A stretch of DNA of 64,000 nt, from contig JAJEKV010000051.1 in NCBI GenBank assembly GCA_021234155.1, positions 6,796,761 to 6,860,760 of the forward strand, given 5' to 3'. Shown here piece by piece: positions 57,247-64,000 of this stretch. Source of the stretch: Isoetes taiwanensis (lineage: Eukaryota > Streptophyta > Lycopodiopsida > Isoetales > Isoetaceae). Below the pieces are notes generated by a model. The model was not told the origin of the DNA. It saw nothing but the letters and a program-made list of their open reading frames with translations, and searched no databases. The first letter of the stretch is position 1; each line of letters opens with the position of its first letter. Made by a program: the position numbers and the translations under genes.

Positions 57247-60200
57247 TGGATAAAAGTATTAATTGTGTAACCTGGAATCTCCAGGGGATTAATAATTGTA
57301 TTAAAAGAGATAGGCTGAAGGTTTATATATCCTCTCTCAACCCTGATATTTTATTTATCCAAGAGCACAAAATTCATGATACTAATCACCAGATCATAAT
57401 AGGAAAAACTCTCCCTTCTGGGTATGATCTTTAGTCTATTCCTGCTAACGATTCTTCTGCAGGAATTGCTGTGGTCTGGAGGAATAGTCTCAACATCTCT
57501 GATGTTTACATGGTTAATGGTAGAGATGGTAGATGGCAGATCATGCTTTGTAATTTATTTAGAATTAGGGTGTATGCTTTTAATAACCCCAGTGATAGGG
57601 TAGGTATCTGGAACATGGTCAAAAATAGCCTCGATAACCTAGAATTTGATGAGTGTATTTTAGGAGGTGATCTAAATATGGTAACTAACGAGTTTATGAA
57701 GAACAAGAACTTCAGGCCTCTGGGAGCTCAAGAGAAGAATGCTTGAAGGAACCTTATCAGTGGTCATAACCTGATGCTAGCTAGAACGAAACCCAACTCC
57801 TATAGCTGGACAGATAAGAGATGTGAACATACTCTCTGCCTCCATGACAGGTTCTACCTCTCTGAGAACCTTTGGAATTACAGCAATAGGGTCTGTAACT
57901 TGGAAGGGTATACTCTTTCTGACCATTATCCTCAACAGTTGATTATCTCAGATAAGAATGTGATCAAGAGGAAAAGGACGTATTTTAAATTTAATTCTAA
58001 TCTCTTGGATCAAGATGATTTCATGGACAGGCTTCAACAGGTTATTTCCAGGTATCCAAAGCCCAACGGACCTTCTGGTTGGATGTTTTCGTGGATAGCA
58101 GTTTCTAAGGCCATTAAGAATTGGCTAAAGGAGTATAACATTAGGGCAGAGATTGAAAGGGAGGAGATCAGAATTGCCCAGGGATGGAGACTCAAAGCTA
58201 AGATAAGAGAGATTAAAGATGATGAAAGATGCAGCTCAAAGTTTTTTTTTGCCAAGGCAAAAGGAAAAATCAAGAGAAACCACATTTTCGATATTAAGGT
58301 TGGGGATGAAGTTATTATGGATGAAGACCAGATTAAAAAAGCAGCCTCAGAGCACTTCACTAATATTATGGATACCAATCATGACTACCAGTTTAACAGG
58401 ATGGACGATTTTATAAATATACAACCAAAGGTCACGGTTGAAGACAATGCTTCCTTGCACAGGCCCTTTACCAATGCTGAGCTTCTCCTCACGGCCCGAG
58501 AGATGGACAAGGGCAAGACCCCAGGGCCAAACGGACTCCCAGTCGAATTCTTCCTAAAAGCATGCTTATTCTTGGGGACTGCATTACAAGCATAGCCAAT
58601 GAATTCAGGGATAAGAAATGTTTGGATGCCAGAATTAATACCAGTCTCATAACTCTCATCCCTAAGGTGGATATGTCAGTATCTTTCTCGGATTACAGGC
58701 CAATCTCTCTCTCTAATGTGGTCTACAAGCTAATCTCGGGAACTATTGCTAGAAGGCTCAAACCTATGCTCGACAGAATTATTAGTTCTTCTCAGGCTGC
58801 ATATCTTAAGGACAGGTTTATTTTAGACAATGTGGTCACAGCCATTCTGGGCCTTAACTGGGCAAAAGACTCCAACTAGGACACTGCTCTAATCAAGCTT
58901 GACATCACCAAGGCATTTGATACAGTAAGTTGGAACTTTCTCTTTAAGTGCTACAATGCCATGGGTTTCTCCAATGAGGTAATTCTTATCTTCAGAGCTA
59001 TTCTTACTAATTCAAGATCTTCGGTTCTGATTAATGGGGAATGTAGCCCTTTTTTTTCCTCTGAAAAGAGGAGTAAAACAAGGTTGCCCCTTAGCCCCTT
59101 TCCCCTTCCTCATCATCATGGAGGCTCTACACTGTAAATTGGAGGAGGCCAAAAATTCTAACCTGATCCGTGGATTATACCTTCCTAATAATGATGAAGG
59201 AATGGATCAAATTTTGAATGGACATTTTACAGATGACACCTTTATTCTGGTTTCCATGGATAATCAGTCGATCATTAATACTCAAGTCATTCTGGAAAAC
59301 TTTGGTACTGCATCCGGTTGCAAGATTAATCCTATCTTGTCGAAAGTCATGGCCAAAGACCAGGTAAAAGGAGAACAGACGGCTGATCTCCTGGGTTGTA
59401 AGTATATTACTCCAACCAATTCTTCTAAAATTCTTGGTATTCCTTATGCTTTAAAAGGGAGCCCCTCTGATATATGGACAGAAATTATTGAGAAATTCCA
59501 AAAAAAGGTAGATAATCTTAATTCCAAGTATATCTCCAAGCAGGGCCGGGCAATTATTGCTGGCTCGGTTATCTCTTCATCTCATGTCTATCAATCTTCA
59601 GTGATCCTTGCTCCTAAGAAGGTCTCTAGTATTATTGGCAGGTTCATTTCCTGTGGCCAGAACAGAAGATGCTGGACCCCAGTGGCCATGACAGAATGCT
59701 GCAAAAGGAAAAAAGATGGAGGTCTAGGTGTCTTAAATATTGAGAAGCAAGGCCTAGCTCTTGCAGCCAAGTACTTTTTTAAAGCTGCTCACAATTTGAT
59801 TAAGCACCCAATTTCGGTCATCATTAGACATTATCTAAGGAAATGTTGGTTCTTTGGTTGGAGGCAGCTAAAGGTAGTTCTTCCTCACTCTATTATTTTC
59901 CCTTCACGGTTCAAAGATCTACTCCGGCTCTAATCAAGAAATGGATTAAGGCCTGGAACTTGGTCAGGGGATTGTTCGAATGGAAGGATGGGCTATCTAT
60001 GGACCAGTCTATTTTTTGGAATCCTGCTATTCTTACTAATAATCCTTCTTTATGTTTAGCCTGTCATTTCCCAGATCAAGCCAAGCTCTGGAGCACCAAA
60101 GAAATTGTTCTGATCAGGGATATGTACAATGAGGATGGGATTATTCCCTTTAGGGACTCAATCCTTGCTGAAGAAGGAGAGGCATACGAGAATCTCTACA

Positions 60201-60640
60201 ACAATATCTGCACCACCTTGCTTCAAGGGGAATGGTCCAATGATGATTGTAATTGGAACTATCATGGTAAAACGGTTCTATCAGTTAGAATGGCATATAA
60301 ATTCCTCATGAGGGGTTTTACTATGTCTATCCATGATAAATGGCAAGCAGGGGTAGAAAGATGCGTGAGAAACCTAAAATTCATGTGGTTCAGCCCAATC
60401 TACCCCAAAATCAAGTCCTTCATGTGGCAATTATGGCATAAGGCCTTGGCAAAAAGAGGACGAAGATCATCTCTTCAGGAATTGTATCTGGTCAGAGTGG
60501 GTGCTGGATTTAGCCTCCAATCTCTTTGGCTATAATATCTTATCTATGAGCTCCCTGGATTTCTTTTTGCCTGACAATCCGAACGATTGGACAATCTATA
60601 TTCTGCTATAGAGGATCTGGAAAGGGCACAATACGTTCAT
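57243..60640 (+). pseudogene. LINE ORF2 (endonuclease, reverse transcriptase, zf-RVT), broken
   Basis: The ATG at 57243/57246 opens an APE endonuclease: CVTWNLQGINN, LFIQEHKI, CILGGDLNMV (about 57650), LSDHYPQQ (about 57925). The reverse transcriptase shows KGKTPGPNGLPVEFF (58510), DYRPISLSNVVYKLI (58695), KLDITKAFDT (58900), RGVKQGCPLAPF (59065) and an active site changed to FTDDTFIL (usually FADD; about 59225). A zf-RVT-like end follows (FMWFSPIYPKIKSFMWQLWH, about 60385) and then IWKGHNTFIFNHE (about 60610). Stops and shifts occur near 57434, 57746, 58560, 58879, 59040 and 59930. Confidence 0.87.
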
Positions 60641-60725
60641 CTTCAATCATGAGATTACTCATCCGGAAGCTGTCATCAAGTAGATTACATATGATATTAA
60701 TTGGATTAATGCAGCCATTTAATTT

Positions 60726-61125
60726 ATGCTTATGCTTATGGTTTTTTCTTCGATTTCAGGGATCATCTTTGTGTTGGTGCGAAAGATCAAATGGAGGAAG
60801 ATCGATCCCAACGCCAACATGGAGTGGCTCAAAGTTTTTGGTCCCCCAAACCTGTACGGGCATGAAGAACCCTGTTCATGCAACTGCTGCTGTGACCAGA
60901 ACTATGATGTTAGAAGAGCTCTACTATGCGAGGCCAAGGATAACAGAGGAAGATTCAACATGGCCAAAGCGGAATCATGCCTGTGTGCATTTTGTGTTCT
61001 CACAATCATGGTCAGAGGAAGGGGGCGGAAAATCACCAATTTCCACCTCAGGTCCCCCTTCTAGTGTGATGATCCACGCATCCAGATACTTAAGCTGGAT
61101 TATCTCAGAGGAAGCTACAATTTCA
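60726..61125 (+). other. Cys-rich or unassigned frame at the LINE 3' end
   Basis: Two overlapping frames are open: one is Cys-rich (CSCNCCCDQNY, CLCAFC; to 61064) and the other (to 61128) contains HVHFVFSQSW-type sequence. Neither matches a family I know. It may be 3' untranslated LINE sequence or the remnant of an extra domain. Confidence 0.25.
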
Positions 61126-61984
61126 TGACTTAACTATTTTTCTTTTTAAAACTCTCTTTATATATGAGTGATATGGGTTATACTTCCCTGTAAAAAGTAA
61201 ACTTTTGTAACTTTATTTATATATAAATATACACATCGGCCTTCAATCAAAAAAAAAAAAAAAAAAAGAGAGATAGTTCATTATTGTATATAAGAGCATG
61301 TACTCTTCATGAATTATACATTCACTTTGGGATTACCTTGTGTTCTTTCGGTATCGTTCTCTTTGTCTTGCTGCGTCACTTTATTCCTTGCATATTATAT
61401 TTCCAACATGGTGATACTATAATAATGTTTTATAGACACTATATTATTCCATTTTCCATGATATGGATGAAAAACTTATTATAATCTCTCACAAATCTCC
61501 TCATTTCAAATCTATCCACTGCGAAGGTAACAACGACCATCTTTTGTCTTTCCATAATGCACACATATTGACAGCAAAATTAAAGTATAACATCCTAATT
61601 GTGAGAGAAAACTAATTTATGATGTTGCAAAAAGCAAAGGTAGAAAGTCGTAGCTAAAGAATAAAATAATAGGTCGAATTTGGAAGGATGTATCTCTCTC
61701 TATATAGCTCGAATTTCTACGATCTAAAGCTTTTTTGAAAAGCTCACAAAGTGTAGTTATATGGCAATAAAAATCAGTGAAAAAAATAAGTATTTTTTGA
61801 GTTATTGATGTTTTAGTGATTAACCCTGTTTTAAGACTGCAGGAGAAAAATTGATAGAAAGTAATATTCACATTGAATAGTTAGTTCTTTTTTTGTGATA
61901 AACTATATCTTCTTATCAACGATTATTGTTGCAAAAGAATCATTAATGATTCTATGTGATTACTTGCAAAGTAGGAAAAATCAT

Positions 61985-62295
61985 GAGGTTATTTCAAAAC
62001 ATCATGGGAAAGCCATGTGATTTAGTGAGAACCATAGAAAAGTCATAAGATTAAATTGAAACATCATGGAAAAGCCATGTGATTTATCAAATTTTTGAAA
62101 CATCATGGGAAAGCCATGTGATTTATCAAATACTTGAAAGCACCATAGAAATTTCATAAGATTAAATTGAAACGTCGTGGAAAAGCCATGTGATTTATCA
62201 AATTTTTGAAACATAATGGAAAAGCCATGTGATTTATCGAAGTTTTGAAACATCATAGAAAAGCCATGTAATTTATCAAATCTTTGAACGCAATG
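61985..62295 (+). repeat. Tandem repeat, about 39-54 bp units
   Basis: Units of GAAACATCATGGAAAAGCCATGTGATTTA type, spaced by ATCAAATTTTT or AGATTAAATT, occur about eight times. Bases 61286-61984 have no recognisable gene. Confidence 0.85.
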
Positions 62296-62535
62296 GAGTG
62301 ACACTCCCCATATACTAATACAAATTTTCTTTATGAAAGCAATGGAGTGACATTTCCCATATGCTAATACAAGTTTTTATTTATGACAGCAATAAAGTGA
62401 TATTCTCCATATGCTCATATATGTTGTTTTTTATTTACAATGGAGCGATATTCCCCATATGCTAATATAAGTTGTTTTTTGTTTATGACAGCAACGGAGC
62501 GATATTTCTCCATAATATATGCTAATATAAATTTT
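62285..62535 (+). repeat. Tandem repeat, about 58-bp units
   Basis: About five diverged units share GCAATGGAGTGAYATTCCCCATATGCTAATA and a T-rich spacer. The array directly follows the previous one but has an unrelated unit. Confidence 0.8.
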
Positions 62536-62907
62536 AATCATATATCATATTATGCAGGTGAACATTTTTGAAAGCATGGAGAGATTACCCATATGCTATT
62601 ATATGCATGAATATTTTTCACCTTTAAAAAGTTGAATTTATTATTCTTTTTAACTACAAATCTATTTCATTATCTTCTGTCATTCTTCATAGAAAAAAAA
62701 CGGGCATGGCAACAACATTATCCTACAGGTCAAGGACCATATCAATTTTTATGGAACTGATTTTGCTTCACCTCGAATACGTGCTGATATATTTACAAAA
62801 GCACTTATTGCATGCTATGAATATACTCTCAGAGGGGGCTCTGGTTTTTTCTTTTTGATTCCCACAAAAGGTTTTCTTTTTACTCAAGCTAGAGTTCAAT
62901 TCTTGGG

Positions 62908-62932
62908 GGAGGGGGGGGGGGGGGGAGGGGCG
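62908..62932 (+). repeat. Poly(G) tract
   Basis: A run of G broken by two A residues at 62908-62930. G-quadruplex formation is possible; assembly length here is unreliable. No gene is seen in 62540-63270. Confidence 0.7.
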
Positions 62933-63274
62933 CCATGCGTGACTTCTTTAATCTATTGATCATAAACCCGACTCTTGAGTATCAGGACCTTATCATGAAG
63001 GCTTGGGCCAAATATAAATTAGTGCGTGCAGTGAGGGAGAGTATCCGATATACGGTCCTCCATCCCCTTACAACACCATAGACCAACCTTTTTGTTAAAC
63101 CCCCTTGTATAAATAAATTTTCATCTTTGTTGTTTGTGTGGGCATTATGCCAAATGTAACCTACATCCATCTTAATATCAAGCAATTTTCTATCAACCAG
63201 TTTATAGTAGTCACGTGAAATTTTGTGCTTATTTCCATTTTGTTTATTTTAGACTGTGCACGTCCCCCTCCTAA

Positions 63275-64000
63275 GTGACACTAGTGCAACCTAGTCATCT
63301 TACTCCAGAGCAGGAGCTCACCCTTATAAAGCGACAGCTTACTGAGCTCCAAGCATATGTATTGCATGCCAATCCACCGCTGACACCGCAGGAGGATGGG
63401 CCTGAGGTTCCTGTTTTACCAGACCAGCACCCACCACCACCGGTACCAGTACCTGCTCCAGTTACATCCACCCGTTCAAAGCATGTACGGAGCACCTCAT
63501 CATCGGACACCTCGTCTGAGTCGTCTGAATCCTTAGACTCGTCTGAATCAGAGGGTGAGCATGCCAAGGCCAAGAAAAAGGATAATCAGAAAATTGTGGA
63601 CTCTGTCATCACTAGCATTTGGAAAAACTGCAAGTTGGCATAATTTTTGGGCAAAACCAGGTCCAGAGTGGATGCCGAATCTTGGTTAGACAAGATGCAT
63701 GAGTTTGGAAAATTCGATGGCATGCTACAGAAGGATATCGGCACGGTAGCCACCACAAATCTTCTGAGGGTATGCCGTATTTCTTTGGAAAGGATCGCCC
63801 GCTCCCATGGGTGACGAGGGGTAGGTGCGGATATAAGTTTTTTGCTAAAGCCTTTAAGTCTCATTATGTCCCCAGAGGTCATCGTTGCCAGCAGATTCAG
63901 AGTTTTTACCGCTTGGAGCAAAAGAACATGACCGCCAAGCATATACAGATGAGTTCATGAGGCTGCATTTGTATGTCTCAGGGATAAATGGCCTTGAGGA
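63275..64000 (+). pseudogene. Ty3/gypsy-like gag gene, 5' part
   Basis: A first frame (to TAA at about 63641) has LTPEQELTLIKRQLTELQAY, a Pro-rich stretch and a Ser/Asp/Glu-rich stretch followed by Lys. Past the stop, in the same frame, is RVDAESWLDKMHEFGKFDG. After further shifts, RQAYTDEFMRLHLYVSGING (about 63933-63992) occupies the place of the Y..EF..L motif of retrotransposon gag. At least one stop and two shifts are present. The element runs off the window and its LTR was not identified. Confidence 0.6.

Larger units (their letters stand above)
50835..61271 (+). mobile_element. L1-type plant LINE with a nested CACTA element
   Basis: The 14-bp duplication GATAGTTCATTATT lies at 50821-50834 and 61272-61285. 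A poly(A) tail of about 20 bases ends near 61267. ORF1 begins at the ATG at 51122, is cut at 52179 by the CACTA element 52180-56366, and resumes at 56370. ORF2 starts near 57243. Without the CACTA element the LINE is about 6.2 kb, near full length for plant L1. Confidence 0.9.

Noticed and set aside
62002-62304. 100-codon minus-strand frame with repeated FDKSHGF
   Set aside because: It is just the translation of the tandem repeat; no start context or conservation supports a protein.

Overview
This is nuclear DNA of a land plant with a large, transposon-rich genome. Genes are split by GT-AG introns, intergenic DNA is AT-rich, and plant families are recognisable: a PAT17-like DHHC S-acyltransferase, a CutC-family gene, a plant glutamate-receptor-like fragment, L1-type LINEs with zf-RVT tails, and CACTA transposons. 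A fern or another seed-free plant is my guess; the sequence does not prove it. Almost everything here is mobile DNA, nested several layers deep.

Layout. (1) 1-600: the tail of an unidentified retroelement-like sequence. (2) 665-22990: a copy of a short repeat (family C) split by Element A (779-22761; 34-bp inverted repeats, TCCT target duplication). Element A is itself split by a 12.8-kb CACTA-like transposon (3964-16771; CACAAGGCCCCCAAAA termini, TAT duplication). That transposon carries a Tnp2-type transposase, an intact-looking SAM-domain gene and a captured piece of a palmitoyltransferase gene. (3) 23000-27680: no confident gene. (4) 27687-37655: Element B (about 26-bp inverted repeats, TAAA duplication), a relative of Element A. 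(5) 37790-41280: a glutamate-receptor-like fragment and a decayed CutC-family gene with a LINE in one intron. (6) 42394-50820: a 4.1-kb LINE, two LINE relics and a second family C copy without Element A. (7) 50821-61285: a 10.4-kb L1-type LINE (14-bp duplication) whose ORF1 is split by a non-autonomous CACTA element (52180-56366). (8) 61286-64000: tandem repeats and the start of a Ty3/gypsy-like gag.

The most interesting system is the pair A and B. Once the nested insertion is removed, each is a 9-10 kb terminal-inverted-repeat DNA element with a 4-bp target duplication. Each has two divergent genes: a DUF7869-type transposase-like gene, and an intron-containing gene that joins an N-terminal ParB/Srx-like domain to a C-terminal beta-class DNA methyltransferase-like domain. 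Each also carries its own family of GC-rich palindromes, in the central control region, inside introns and near the ends: CTATGCGCGCATAG in A and GATCGCGGCCGCGATC in B. I did not see either palindrome outside its element in this window. In A six copies form an array with a period of about 40 bp between the two divergent genes. The simplest reading, which is inference, is a transposon with a self-recognition or DNA-modification module whose protein binds or methylates element-specific sites. B also carries two tandem 80-residue genes of unknown function.

All family names come from reading motifs by eye; no database search was possible.
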